From JBCDKH01 sp964388485 (GTDB lineage Bacteria; Planctomycetota; Phycisphaerae; Tepidisphaerales; Tepidisphaeraceae), in NCBI GenBank assembly GCA_964388485.1, contig CAYMAS010000015.1, positions 1 to 64,000 on the forward strand: a stretch of 64,000 nucleotides of DNA, written 5' to 3'. Every line of letters begins with the position of its first letter. The stretch's first letter is position 1. Position numbers and translations under genes: made by a program. Shown in pieces: positions 8,464 to 17,000 of the stretch. The notes below the pieces were generated by a model that saw only the letters and a program-made list of their open reading frames with translations, was not told the origin of the DNA and made no database searches.

Positions 8464-9999
8464 TTAGACCGTCACCGCGACCGGCTCGTTGCTTGTCCAG
8501 ACTTTGTCGTTGAACTCCTCCATCGCCTTCTTCAGGCCGTCGACGACGTCGTCGCCGAGCGCCTTCGTCGTGACGAGCGTCTCGCGGACACCGCTGTGGC
8601 TTTGGTCGACGTAGGCGAGGAAGCCGTCCTGCCATTCGAGCACACGGCTGACGTCGACCTTGTCCAGATAGCCGTTGGTGGCAGCGTAGATGACCATGAC
8701 CTGCTGCTCGAACGGCATCGGCTGGTACTGCGGCTGCTTGAGCAGCTCGACGAGCCGGGCACCACGATCGAGCTGCTTCTGCGTCGCCGGGTCGAGCTCA
8801 GTGCCGAGCTGGGCGAAGGCTTCGAGTTCGCGGTAGGCGGCGAGGTCGAGTCGGAGTGAGCCGGCGACCTTCTTCATGGCCTTCGTCTGGGCGCTGCCGC
8901 CGACGCGGCTGACGCTGATGCCGACGTTGATAGCCGGTCGAACGCCCGCGAAGAAGAGGTCGGGCTCGAGGTAGATCTGGCCGTCGGTAATGGAGATGAC
9001 GTTCGTCGGGATGTAGGCGGAGACCTCGCCTTCCTGCGTCTCGATGATCGGCAGGGCGGTGAGCGATCCGCCGCCGTTATCGTCGCTGAGCTTGACGGCA
9101 CGCTCCAAGAGGCGGCTGTGCAGGTAGAAGACGTCGCCCGGGAAGGCCTCGCGACCGGGCGGGCGACGGAGAAGGAGCGACAGTTGGCGGTATGCGGTGG
9201 CCTGCTTCGACAGGTCGTCGTAGACGCACAGCGTGGCCTCGCCCTTCCACATGAAGTGCTCGGCCATCGCAGTGCCGGCGTAGGGGGCGATGAACTGCAG
9301 CGGAGCCGGGTCAGCGGCGGATGCCACGACGACGGTCGTGTAATCCATCGCACCCTCGCGAGTCAGCACGTCGACGACGCTGGCGACGGACGATTCCTTG
9401 GAGCCGACGGCCACGTAGAAGCACTTCACGCCCTTGCCCTTCTGGGCGATGATGGCGTCGATGGCGACGGCGGTTTTGCCGGTCTTGCGATCGCCGATGA
9501 TGAGCTCGCGTTGGCCTCGGCCGATGGGGATCATGGCGTCGATGGCCTTGATGCCGGTCGCCAGCGGCTCGGTCACCGGCTGGCGGGCCGCGATTCCTGG
9601 GGCAACGATGTCCATCTTCCGCTTCTCGGTCGTGCGGATCTCGCCCTTGCCGTCCATCGGGATGCCGAGCGGGTTGACGACGCGGCCGATGAGTTCTTCG
9701 CCGACGACGACTTCAAGCAGTCGGCCCGTGCTCTTGACCTCGCCACCTTCTTTGAGCTGGAGGTAATCGCCGTAGATGACGCAGCCGATGGACTCTTCTT
9801 CGAGGTTGAAGACCTGGCCGATGATGCCGCCTTCGAACTCGAGGAGCTCGCCGGCCATGGCGTTCTTGAGGCCGTAGACGCGGGCGATGCCGTCGCCGAC
9901 TTCGATGACGGTGCCGACCTCGCTGACCTTGAGGCGGTCCTCGAAGCCGCTGATCTCGCGCTTGAGGACGGAGGTAATTTCGCTGACGTTGATGGCCAT
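8464..9999 (-). CDS. atpA: F-type ATP synthase alpha subunit
   Basis: Non-catalytic nucleotide-binding subunit of the F1 head. The 511-residue product has the beta-barrel N-terminus (VIEVGDGIARVYGL), the Walker A GDRKTGKT at 169-176, the DDLSKQATAYRQLSLLLRRP segment and the arginine-finger region VGISVSRVGGSAQTKAMK. Length is normal for the family. ATG 9999 begins the conserved MAINVSEITSVLKREI; the frame continues upstream to 10095 only through a repeat. It is the last gene of the operon: a terminator follows the stop, and atpG, atpD and atpC are absent. Confidence 0.97.
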   Translation of the reverse strand: MAINVSEITSVLKREISGFEDRLKVSEVGTVIEVGDGIARVYGLKNAMAGELLEFEGGIIGQVFNLEEESIGCVIYGDYLQLKEGGEVKSTGRLLEVVVGEELIGRVVNPLGIPMDGKGEIRTTEKRKMDIVAPGIAARQPVTEPLATGIKAIDAMIPIGRGQRELIIGDRKTGKTAVAIDAIIAQKGKGVKCFYVAVGSKESSVASVVDVLTREGAMDYTTVVVASAADPAPLQFIAPYAGTAMAEHFMWKGEATLCVYDDLSKQATAYRQLSLLLRRPPGREAFPGDVFYLHSRLLERAVKLSDDNGGGSLTALPIIETQEGEVSAYIPTNVISITDGQIYLEPDLFFAGVRPAINVGISVSRVGGSAQTKAMKKVAGSLRLDLAAYRELEAFAQLGTELDPATQKQLDRGARLVELLKQPQYQPMPFEQQVMVIYAATNGYLDKVDVSRVLEWQDGFLAYVDQSHSGVRETLVTTKALGDDVVDGLKKAMEEFNDKVWTSNEPVAVTV

Positions 10000-10021
10000 G
10001 GTGGGTGAAGGAGCAAGTCTT

Positions 10022-10088
10022 GTAGGGTGGGCTTCAGCCCACCATCGAGCGTGGTTTGAATGGAACGGTGGGCTCAAGCCCACCCTAC
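10022..10088. repeat. REPIN: inverted pair of GTAG-type REP hairpins inside the atp operon
   Basis: The left copy begins GTAGG and continues GTGGGCTTCAGCCCAC. The right copy is its inverse with one change in the loop (CTCAAG for CTTCAG) and ends CCTAC. The pair fills the space between the atpH stop and the atpA start. A hairpin this close to a start may tune atpA translation or mRNA stability. Confidence 0.75.
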
Positions 10089-10091
10089 GGG

Positions 10092-10631
10092 TCACGATCG
10101 CAATCGTTCCCGCATCGCGTCTAGCTGTCGCTTGACGCTGGCATCGAGGACGGTGTCGCCGACGCGGAGGATCATGCCGCCGATGATGCTGTCGTCGACG
10201 TACTGATGCACCACGGCGTCGCGGCCGAGGGCCTTGCCGACGCGGTCGCCAACCTTGTCGAGTTCCGCGTCATCGAGCTTCTCGGCGACCGTCACGTCGA
10301 CCTCGACCTTGCCGAGCCGCTGATCCAGCACGTAGTCAACGGCATCGAGGATCTGGGCCAGCTGCGACGAGCGGCCGCGGCTGTTGATGACGCTGACGAA
10401 CTGCTTCAGCAGCGGTGTCGCGTCGGCAAGGGCCTTGTCGATGACATTTTGCCGCTCTTCTTCCGTGATCGACGGGTCGCGAAAGAACGGGAGCAGGTCC
10501 GGGTTCTCATTGAGAGCTTCGGCGAAGGCACCGGCGTCGTTGGCGACGGACTCCATTTGGCCCTGCTCGTCCGCCAGCTCGACGAGGGCTTCGGCGTAGG
10601 AGAGGGCGGTGCTGCTGTGCTGCGTCTTCAT
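10092..10631 (-). CDS. atpH: F-type ATP synthase delta subunit (OSCP)
   Basis: Peripheral-stalk subunit linking the F1 head to subunit b. The 179-residue product opens with TALSYAEALVELADEQGQME, has the mid-protein NPDLLPFFRDPSITEEERQ, and ends in the conserved DDSIIGGMILRVGDTVLDAS motif with a basic tail typical of the family. It sits between atpF and atpA as expected. Twenty-six bases separate it from the atpF stop. Confidence 0.92.
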   Translation of the reverse strand: MKTQHSSTALSYAEALVELADEQGQMESVANDAGAFAEALNENPDLLPFFRDPSITEEERQNVIDKALADATPLLKQFVSVINSRGRSSQLAQILDAVDYVLDQRLGKVEVDVTVAEKLDDAELDKVGDRVGKALGRDAVVHQYVDDSIIGGMILRVGDTVLDASVKRQLDAMRERLRS

Positions 10632-10657
10632 GAGGATGGGGCTGGGGTGAAGACGGA

Positions 10658-11281
10658 TCAGGCCGTGACGTTCTGACTCTTGAGATCGCTCCGCTCGAGT
10701 TCGTCGAGGCTGGCGTCGACTAGACGCTGCTGGTCGTCGCTCGTGATGTCGCGGCGAAGGATTTTCTCCGCAACGGCGACGGCCAGTTCGGCAGCCTCGC
10801 GGCGGACCTGCTCGACGGCGTCGAGACGCGTCTGCTCGATCTCGCGATTGGCCCGCTCCTTTATCTCTTCGGCATCCTCTTGGGCCTGCATCTTGATGCG
10901 GGTCGCCAGCTGCTGACCGTCGGCCTGGGCCTGGGCCATGAGGTCACGCACACGCTGCTCGGCGGTCGCCATCTCGGCCTGGTAGTCAGCCCGCGACTTC
11001 TCAGCCTCGGCCCGAGCAGCCTCGGCGGCTTCGATATCGCCTCGAATGCGGCTCTCGCGTTCGTCCAGGCTCTTGACGATCGGCCCCCAGGCGAACTTGG
11101 CGAGGACCGCCAGCAGGCCGAGGAAGATGAGCAGGGTGATGACGCTGGTCGCCAGCGTCGCGAAGCCTGGGGCCTCAAACAAGCTGCCGCTTCCGGCCTT
11201 CTCGTCGCCTTCAGCGGCGGCGGCAAGGGTGATCGACGGCAGCAACAGGACGGCGGCGATGGTGAGGCGGGCGACAGGCAT
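10658..11281 (-). CDS. atpF: F-type ATP synthase subunit b
   Basis: Membrane-anchored peripheral stalk subunit of 207 residues. It carries an N-terminal hydrophobic leader (LTIAAVLLLPSITLAAAAEG) that looks like a cleavable signal peptide. The true membrane helix follows (TLATSVITLLIFLGLLAVLA) with the family motif FAWGPIVKSLDERESRI. A long charged coiled coil extends to the C-terminus. The extra leader makes it longer than E. coli b. It lies between atpE and atpH. Confidence 0.93.
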   Translation of the reverse strand: MPVARLTIAAVLLLPSITLAAAAEGDEKAGSGSLFEAPGFATLATSVITLLIFLGLLAVLAKFAWGPIVKSLDERESRIRGDIEAAEAARAEAEKSRADYQAEMATAEQRVRDLMAQAQADGQQLATRIKMQAQEDAEEIKERANREIEQTRLDAVEQVRREAAELAVAVAEKILRRDITSDDQQRLVDASLDELERSDLKSQNVTA

Positions 11282-11356
11282 GATCGACAGGGGCGGTGCG
11301 ACGGGAAAGCCGCGGACGGCACGGTAGTGCCGGCCGCGGAGGGGAAGCGAGATCGC

Positions 11357-11722
11357 TTACTTGATGATGACGGCCACGATCGCAAAGAGCGTCGCACCTT
11401 CGATGAGAGCGGCGCTGATGATCATGGTCGTGAAGATGCGGCCACCGGCTTCAGGCTGGCGGGCGATGCTCTCGGCGGCGCGGCCGCCGATATTGCCGAT
11501 GCCCATGGCGGCACCGTACATGAGCAGGCCCAGGCCGAGGCCCAGGCCGAGGATGCCCAGGCCGCGGCCCAAGCTGCTGTCGATGATGGCGCCACGCTGA
11601 TCGGCGTCGGCGGCGTCAAGTTCGGTCGCGACCGGAGCGACGGTCACGCCGTCCTGAGCGAAGGCGGAACCGGCCGGGAGGAAAATGAGGCCGGCGATGA
11701 GAAGGGCAAAGAGTTTCTTCAT
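11357..11722 (-). CDS. atpE: F-type ATP synthase c subunit with N-terminal leader
   Basis: Proton-carrying rotor-ring subunit, 121 residues. Residues 1-22 are a signal-peptide-like leader (KKLFALLIAGLIFLPAGSAF) and 23-50 an acidic spacer. Two hairpin helices follow. Helix 1 contains the glycine ladder (LGLGLGLGLLMYGAAMGIG). Helix 2 carries the essential carboxylate E108 in SAALIEGATLF. Helix 1 lacks the glutamine expected of sodium-binding rings, so proton coupling is more likely. AGGA lies seven bases upstream of ATG 11722. The spacer between leader and helix is much longer than in most c subunits. Confidence 0.92.
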   Translation of the reverse strand: MKKLFALLIAGLIFLPAGSAFAQDGVTVAPVATELDAADADQRGAIIDSSLGRGLGILGLGLGLGLLMYGAAMGIGNIGGRAAESIARQPEAGGRIFTTMIISAALIEGATLFAIVAVIIK

Positions 11723-11876
11723 GAGGAGGTCCTGTTGATCCGTGCGTGGGTCAGACGGGCGAGTCGGGATCGCCAGGTTCAAGCGTCGCCGGACGGGGCC
11801 TGAAAGTGGCACCAAACGCGTCCGACCGCGGGGTGGCAATCGGCCCGAACCGACCGCCGCGACGGGTGGTTCATTG

Positions 11877-12842
11877 TCACCCGGCCATGCGGGCTCCGGC
11901 TTCGACGGCCGCCTCGGGCAGCAGGGCGGCATCGTCCATGTCGTTGCTGAGGGCGTGGTCTTCGGCGTGTTCGTCGTGCTCTTCGTGGACGACGAGCAGG
12001 CCGATGAACAGCGTCGTCAGGAACATGAAGATGTACGCCTGAAGGAAGGCGACGAAGATCTTGAGCAACATGATGCCGACGCTGCCGGCGATGACGATGA
12101 GGCTCACACCTACCCCGCCGACGGGGCCAACGTCGTTGAACGCATCGACCGCCAGCACGGTCAGGATAAGCAGGAGCAACTTGCCGCCGACCATGTTCGC
12201 GAAGAGCCGGATCGCCAGAGCCACCGGCTTGACGAACATGCCGATGATCTCGACCGGCACCAGGATCGGGGCCATGTACCAGGGTGCGCCGGCGAGGAAG
12301 TGCTTGGTGTACTCCGCGAAGCCGTTGGCCTTGATGCCCGCTACCTGGATCGCGATGAAAGCGACAAAGGCGAGGGCGCCGGTGACATAGATGTTGGCGG
12401 TTGCCGCGCCATAAACGGGGTAAAAGTCGATCCCCGTCACGCCGGCAATGCCTCGCTGCAGCGGCTCGAGCGGGAGCAGGCCGAGGAGGTTGTTGAAGAG
12501 AATGAAGAAGAAGAACGTCCAGAGGAGCGGGATGTACTGGTTCGTCGCGTGCCCCAGGATCGGCCGGACGACGTCCTCCCGCAGGAACATCATGATGGCT
12601 TCAAAGAAGTTGGCCGTCCCGTCCGGGACGGGCTTCTCAGTGCCGGCGGCGGTCGCGTACTTTCGGCCGAGCGGGATGAAGATGGCGAGCATCGCGACCG
12701 CCGACAGCAGCATCAGAATGATGTGGCTGTTGATGACGGTAACACCGCCGATCTTGTAGTAGTGCGGCTTGACGCTGTCGATGTAATCGCCGGCGGCCAG
12801 GATCGGCAGGCTGGCGAAGGTGGAGCTCAGGAGGTCGGTCAT
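11877..12842 (-). CDS. atpB: F-type ATP synthase subunit a
   Basis: Stator subunit of Fo forming the proton half-channels, 321 residues with about six membrane segments. The essential arginine is R212 in VALAIRLFANMVGGK. The conserved PLLWTFFFFILFNNLLGLLP segment is also present. The C-terminal tail is unusual: after the last helix it runs on for about 40 residues rich in histidine and acids (VVHEEHDEHAEDHAL). The ATG overlaps the stop of the preceding gene by four bases, indicating translational coupling. Confidence 0.94.
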   Translation of the reverse strand: MTDLLSSTFASLPILAAGDYIDSVKPHYYKIGGVTVINSHIILMLLSAVAMLAIFIPLGRKYATAAGTEKPVPDGTANFFEAIMMFLREDVVRPILGHATNQYIPLLWTFFFFILFNNLLGLLPLEPLQRGIAGVTGIDFYPVYGAATANIYVTGALAFVAFIAIQVAGIKANGFAEYTKHFLAGAPWYMAPILVPVEIIGMFVKPVALAIRLFANMVGGKLLLLILTVLAVDAFNDVGPVGGVGVSLIVIAGSVGIMLLKIFVAFLQAYIFMFLTTLFIGLLVVHEEHDEHAEDHALSNDMDDAALLPEAAVEAGARMAG

Positions 12843-13300
12843 GACGGCGGGGCGGGCATCGTAGAACCTGCAGCGTCGGGATCAACGTTCCCGCGGGTTC
12901 GCGACCGGACGACATCGCTCGCCCAAAACGCGTAGCCAGCGACGGATGCCTGGGCGATGGTGAGGAGGACGTACCACGTGCCGACGAAGCCGAACGTGGT
13001 CCACGTCGCGAAGCCGAGAAGCCGGACGAACACGAGCACTCCTGCCGCTGCGACAGCCGCTTTGAGCAGGCTGGCGAAGACGACGATTCCGGCATAGCCC
13101 GGAAGCGTGTCCTCCGTCGACGTCGCCAACCGCGGAAGAACCCAACGCGTCGCCGGAAAAGAGGCGGCCAGCATCGCCACACCGAGGCCGGTGGTCGCGA
13201 GCCAGAGGTGGAACTGATCGAGCCGCAGGCTGACGAGCCATGTCGACAACGCGGCCAAGGCTGCCGCCACCGCGATGACGCGGGTGAGCACCTTCGTCAC
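12839..13300 (-). CDS. Small membrane protein of the ATP synthase operon (unassigned, AtpI/AtpR position)
   Basis: About 153 residues with four predicted membrane segments (VIAVAAALAALSTWLVSL, LATTGLGVAMLAASF, GIVVFASLLKAAVAAAGVLV, FGFVGTWYVLLTIAQASVAG). It has ATGA-type overlaps with both neighbours, so it is certainly part of the operon. Its position between atpZ and atpB is where AtpI- or AtpR-like assembly proteins are found, but I do not recognise a diagnostic motif. GTG 13300 is chosen because it overlaps the upstream stop; the longer frame to 13381 would run well into atpZ. Confidence 0.72.
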   Translation of the reverse strand: MTKVLTRVIAVAAALAALSTWLVSLRLDQFHLWLATTGLGVAMLAASFPATRWVLPRLATSTEDTLPGYAGIVVFASLLKAAVAAAGVLVFVRLLGFATWTTFGFVGTWYVLLTIAQASVAGYAFWASDVVRSRTRGNVDPDAAGSTMPAPPS

Positions 13301-13563
13301 TTGAACGACTCCTTGGCGAGCTTCACGAGCGCCAGCATGCCAATGGCGAACCCGACGAGCGTGCCGACGACCAGGCCCCACGGCTCCGTACCGAGCCAGT
13401 GGTCGATGCCCCAGCCGCCGACGGCTCCGACAAGCACGCCGCCGGCGAACTCGCCGGCCGATCCGGCCAGGCGGTGCCAGGAGGCGGATTCCCGCTGCTC
13501 CCGCTCGCGACGTCGGTAGGTCGCGACGAAATCCTCCTTCGGCTCGTCAGGAGGCGGCGTCAT
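13297..13563 (-). CDS. atpZ: AtpZ/AtpI-family protein
   Basis: An 88-residue protein with a charged N-terminus (DFVATYRRREREQRES) followed by two membrane helices. Both are glycine-rich (GEFAGGVLVGAVGGWGIDHW and VVGTLVGFAIGMLALVKLA), the pattern of the AtpZ/AtpI family that precedes atpB in many F-ATPase operons and aids c-ring assembly or ion supply. It is 16 bp downstream of the PLP-enzyme stop, so the operon may start further up. ATG 13563 is chosen over an upstream in-frame ATG that would lie inside that gene. Confidence 0.7.
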   Translation of the reverse strand: MTPPPDEPKEDFVATYRRREREQRESASWHRLAGSAGEFAGGVLVGAVGGWGIDHWLGTEPWGLVVGTLVGFAIGMLALVKLAKESFK

Positions 13564-13579
13564 GCGGCACGGTAGACGC

Positions 13580-14776
13580 TCAACGCGACAATGCCTGATC
13601 CAGATCCGCAATGAGATCGTCTGCGTCCTCGATCCCGACGCTGAGTCGCACCAACCCCTCGCCGATGCCGGCGGTGCGACGGGCGTCCTCGCTCATGCTG
13701 ACGTGGCTCATCGACCACGGGTGCTCCCAAAGCGACTCGATGCCGCCGAGGCTTTCAGCGAGGAGGATGAGCTTCGCATTGGGCATCACCCGCTCCGCCT
13801 TAGCGTAGCCGCCTTTGAGGTCGAAGCTGACCATGCCGCCGAAGCCGTCCTGCTGCCGCTTGGCCAAATCGTGGCCGGGGTGCTCTTCGAGCCCCGGGTA
13901 GTAGACATGGTCGACCTCCGCGTGACTCTTGAGGAACGTCGCGACCTTCATCGCGTTGTTACAGTGCTGGCGGACGCGTGGGCCCAGCGTCTTGACGCCG
14001 CGGAGCGTGAGCCAGGCGTCGAAGGGGCTTTGTGCCAAGCCCATCGCGTTGACGACGTAGCCGATGCGGTCGGCGTGCTCCTGACTCGCACTCACCACCG
14101 CGCCGCCAACGACGTCGCTGTGACCGTTGAGATACTTGGTGGCGGAGTGAACGACGACATCGACGCCCAGCTCGATCGGCCGCATGAGCGCGGGCGAGAG
14201 GAACGTGTTGTCCGCGATCGTGACCAGCTCCTTCTCCTTGGCCACCTCGACGACCTTCGAGATGTCGATGATGTTGAGGAGCGGGTTGCTCGGCGTCTCG
14301 ATCCACAAGCCCTTCGTCTTCTGCGTGATCGCGTCGCGAATGACCTGCGGGTCGCTCATGTCGACGAAGCTCACGTCGATGCCGAGCTTCGGCATCACGT
14401 CGGCGAAGAGTCGGTACGTGCCTCCGTAGATGTCGTGGCCGGCAATGACGTGGTCGCCCGCCTGGAACAGGTTCATGGCGGCCGTCACGGCACTCATCCC
14501 GGTGCTGGTCGCACGGCAGTCGACGCCGCCGTCGAGTGCCGCGAGGTTCTCTTCAAGAGCCCGCCGCGTCGGATTGCCGCTGCGGGTGTAGTCGTACGTT
14601 GCCGGTTGATTCAGGCCGTGCCAGCCGAAGGTACTGGTGGGATAGATCGGCGTCGTAGCGCTATTGTAGCTGTCGTCCTGATCAACGCCCGCATGCACGC
14701 ACTTCGTCGCGAACTTCGCGTGGCGGGAGTCGGTTCCTGTTTCAATGGCGGGAGTGCGTTCGTTGATCGCCTGCAT
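13580..14776 (-). CDS. Cystathionine gamma-synthase/lyase family PLP enzyme
   Basis: A trans-sulfuration enzyme of the Cys/Met-metabolism PLP family, about 398 residues from ATG 14776. It shows TPIYPTSTFG and YDYTRSGNPTRRALEENLAA near the N-terminus. The pyridoxal-lysine motif is VVVHSATKYLNGHSDVVGG, and the C-terminal LVRLSVGIEDADDLIADL is typical. Sequence alone does not separate synthase (MetB), beta-lyase (MetC) and gamma-lyase. The open frame extends to 14920 but conserved sequence begins after 14776. It lies just upstream of the ATP synthase genes on the same strand, with only 16 bp between. Confidence 0.87.
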   Translation of the reverse strand: MQAINERTPAIETGTDSRHAKFATKCVHAGVDQDDSYNSATTPIYPTSTFGWHGLNQPATYDYTRSGNPTRRALEENLAALDGGVDCRATSTGMSAVTAAMNLFQAGDHVIAGHDIYGGTYRLFADVMPKLGIDVSFVDMSDPQVIRDAITQKTKGLWIETPSNPLLNIIDISKVVEVAKEKELVTIADNTFLSPALMRPIELGVDVVVHSATKYLNGHSDVVGGAVVSASQEHADRIGYVVNAMGLAQSPFDAWLTLRGVKTLGPRVRQHCNNAMKVATFLKSHAEVDHVYYPGLEEHPGHDLAKRQQDGFGGMVSFDLKGGYAKAERVMPNAKLILLAESLGGIESLWEHPWSMSHVSMSEDARRTAGIGEGLVRLSVGIEDADDLIADLDQALSR

Positions 14777-14854
14777 GGAAGCCGCAGGGTACGGTGACGC
14801 CGTGGCAAGGCGACTTGTCTCGTACCATTTCTTCGCGAAGGTGCTGTCAGAGTG

Positions 14855-15820
14855 ATGAACGCGGAACTTGTCGAAGGCGGCGGGATCATCGACTACGGCA
14901 CCGCCCGGTACGAGCGTCACGGACTCGTGACGACGCTCGGCATTGCCAGCATCTTGATGGGCTTGTTCGGCTTAATCGGCAGCTTCTTTTGCGGCGGTCA
15001 AGTGTGGTTCATCTTCCCGCTCTTCGGCGATCTTAATGCTGCGGCGACTGATGCCGAGGTCCGGCTGACTGAGGCGCAGGCGGCGATCGTGGTGGAAGCG
15101 CTCAACGAAACTCAGGAGATGCCGGCGGCGTATCAGCAGTTTCTGCAAAGGATTTTGCCGCACGTCGACGTGCCGCTCGACCCGCTGGACGACGGGACGT
15201 GGACCACGGATCACGTTCAATCGCAGATCGCGTCGCCGACGACTCGGGCTACGCCGGCCGGCGAAGCCGTTTACATCGACCTCGTTCCGAGCCGCGGCAC
15301 GATTGGCGTTTGCTCGCCGAACCGGCTCTGGGCATCCGTCCACACCGACCGCGGCAATCTCATCGAGGCGTCGCTGCAAGGCAACGATTCAATTCTGCTA
15401 GGGCACGCTTCGCATCGACCGCTCGGCTTTTGCAATGACCCGACGCAGCGGCGGATCGTGTTGATTTTGAGCGTTCTTGCCATTGCTATCGGCATCGCTT
15501 TGGCAACGTGGCTGCTGGTCGCCGGCATCCGTACGCTGGGTCGCCCACCATCGGGACTTTGGATGCACCGCGTCTGGTGGCCGATTAAACTGATGCACGT
15601 CGCGATGATCTTTGTGCTGCTCGCGTGGGCGGCGTTGACCTTCGAACAGCCGATCGCCGTCATCACGCCGAACGACGTGTTCGTCCCGTCGAGCGTGTTC
15701 GACAGCGTCTTTCCGAATCTGCTCGTTGCGCTGATCGGGATCGCAATCTGGCTCGCCTACCCGGTGGCGGTGTTCATCGTGCTCCGCACGAAGGCGACAC
15801 GCGCCGCGGCGGAAGTCTGA
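14855..15820 (+). CDS. Hypothetical multi-pass membrane protein
   Basis: About 321 residues with no family I recognise. An early membrane helix (LGIASILMGLFGLIGSFFCG) is followed by an extracytoplasmic stretch of about 150 residues, then a helix (IVLILSVLAIAIGIALATWL) and two more near the C-terminus. Starts at GTG 14852 or ATG 14855 are equally plausible. It is divergent from the PLP-enzyme gene and ends 12 bp before the IS630 remnant. Confidence 0.6.
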   Translation: MNAELVEGGGIIDYGTARYERHGLVTTLGIASILMGLFGLIGSFFCGGQVWFIFPLFGDLNAAATDAEVRLTEAQAAIVVEALNETQEMPAAYQQFLQRILPHVDVPLDPLDDGTWTTDHVQSQIASPTTRATPAGEAVYIDLVPSRGTIGVCSPNRLWASVHTDRGNLIEASLQGNDSILLGHASHRPLGFCNDPTQRRIVLILSVLAIAIGIALATWLLVAGIRTLGRPPSGLWMHRVWWPIKLMHVAMIFVLLAWAALTFEQPIAVITPNDVFVPSSVFDSVFPNLLVALIGIAIWLAYPVAVFIVLRTKATRAAAEV

Positions 15821-15970
15821 TACGGATCCTGTTTAGTTTGCGCGGCTAATAACCTTATAACTAAGGCAGTCGCAGCGGCACACGCTCTGGAGCACCTCGG
15901 GCGTCAACTGGTGCCAATTCTCGTACCCGGCGTCGAGCAAGTGGTCGTAGCCGTCGTAGACCCGGTTGCT

Positions 15971-16025
15971 CAGGTAGTGCTCCCGCAGGTAGTGCTCCCG
16001 CAGGTAGTGCTCCCGCAGGTAGTGC
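15971..16025 (-). repeat. 15-bp tandem repeat in transposase C-terminus
   Basis: The unit CAGGTAGTGCTCCCG occurs three times plus a partial copy. On the coding strand it adds repeated LREHY pentapeptides after the catalytic glutamate region (NPVERLWHYLRE). One copy would give the normal IS630 sequence, so this is a local in-frame expansion. Confidence 0.85.
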
Positions 16026-16355
16026 CACAGCCGCTCGACCGGGTTGAGCTCCGGGGCGTAAGGCGGCAGGAAGAGGATCGAGACGCCCTCGGGCACGACG
16101 AGCTTCCTGCTCGTGTGCCAGCCGGCTTGATCCATGATCAACAACGCGTGGTCGCCCTCCTCCAGGTCGCCCGCCAGGCGGCTCAGGAACAGCTCGAACG
16201 CCTCAACGTTCACCTCCGGGGCCAGAAGCGTCGTGCTGGCTCCCGCCGCCGACTCGACCGCGGCGTAGAGGTACGCCCACTCGTACTTGGTCTGCCTGAC
16301 CGCCGTCGGACGCGTGCCCTTCTTGGCCCACACGCGGGTCATCGTCCCCTTCTGT

Positions 16356-16374
16356 GAGCAGGCGAAGCCTGCTC
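16356..16374. repeat. Palindrome A in IS630 transposase
   Basis: GAGCAGGC-GAA-GCCTGCTC, a perfect 8-bp-arm hairpin. It falls exactly between the codons for DKARFG and QKGTMTRV of the transposase and shifts the frame. Confidence 0.8.
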
Positions 16375-16465
16375 GTGGCCGAAGCGGGCCTTGTCGAAGA
16401 AGAACGTCCGCATCCGACCGCCGAAGGGCTCGATGGCATCGCGAGCTTTGCGGGCAAAAAGGGGG

Positions 16466-16494
16466 GCAGGTCAGGCTTTGCCTGCCAGACCTGC
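16466..16494. repeat. Palindrome B in IS630 transposase
   Basis: Outer arms GCAGGTC/GACCTGC enclose an inner AGGC-TTT-GCCT hairpin. It lies between the REQ codons and the ARKARD segment of the transposase and coincides with the first frame change. Confidence 0.75.
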
Positions 16495-16553
16495 TCGCGG
16501 AACCTCTTTTGTGCCTCCTCGTCGGCGTTCTCGTGTCGGGGCCGGGGGCACGA

Positions 16554-16568
16554 GCAGGCTTCGCCTGC
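16554..16568. repeat. Palindrome C in IS630 transposase
   Basis: GCAGGC-TTC-GCCTGC, embedded in a longer segment sharing CACGAGCAGGCTTCGCCTGC (20 bases) with palindrome A in the opposite orientation. It adds an in-frame peptide (HKAGEACSC) between GYGSL and PRPRHENADEEAQ. Confidence 0.8.
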
Positions 16569-17000
16569 CTTGTGGAGGCTGCCGTAGCCGAGGCGCTGCA
16601 GCCGGCAGTAGACGCCGTTTAGCGTGTAGCTGACGTCGAACTCCAGCTCCAGGATCGCTGCCACGTCTTTGCCACGCAGGGTGCAGACGCCGTCGGCTTC
16701 CGTGGGACCGGCGTCGAGCCGGGCCAGGAACGCCGCCTCCTGCTCCCGCGGCAGGCGTTGCCGCCGGCCCGGCTGGGGCGTCGGCGGCAGGCCGTCGATC
16801 CCGCGGGCGCGGTAGCGGTAGCACCAGTCCTGCACGTCCCTTCGGCTGCGGCCGAGCTTGTGGGCGATGACCGGTGCCTCTTCGCCGCCCAGCGCCAGCA
16901 GCACGGCCCGGTAACGGTCGCGGAGGCGGGCGAGCTTTTCGGTCCGCACGAGTTGGGCCAGCCGCTGGCAGTCGCCCGCATTGCGTTCTGTGATGTTCAT

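Larger units (their letters stand above)
15833..17000 (-). pseudogene. IS630-family transposase, frameshifted by inserted palindromes
   Basis: Read from 17000 downwards, the first frame gives an IS630 helix-turn-helix N-terminus (RLAQLVRTEKLARLRDRYRA, then RSRRDVQDWCYRYRARG). The catalytic half is then split over two further frames. One reads ARKARDAIEPFGGRMRTFFF-DKARFG; the next reads QKGTMTRVWAKKGTRPTAVR onward, with LLIMDQAGW and PYAPELNPVERLWHYLRE. The three DDE acids can thus be located, but no single frame joins them. Each frame change coincides with a GCAGGC-type palindrome, and a third palindrome adds residues in frame after GYGSL. A tandem LREHY expansion is present near the end. No inverted terminal repeats could be matched at the two ends. 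Confidence 0.8.

Noticed and set aside
9118..10008. Plus-strand open frame of about 296 codons
   Set aside because: It is antisense to atpA. High GC produces long shadow frames; the same applies to the long antisense frames over argG, the DUF4175 gene and dnaG.
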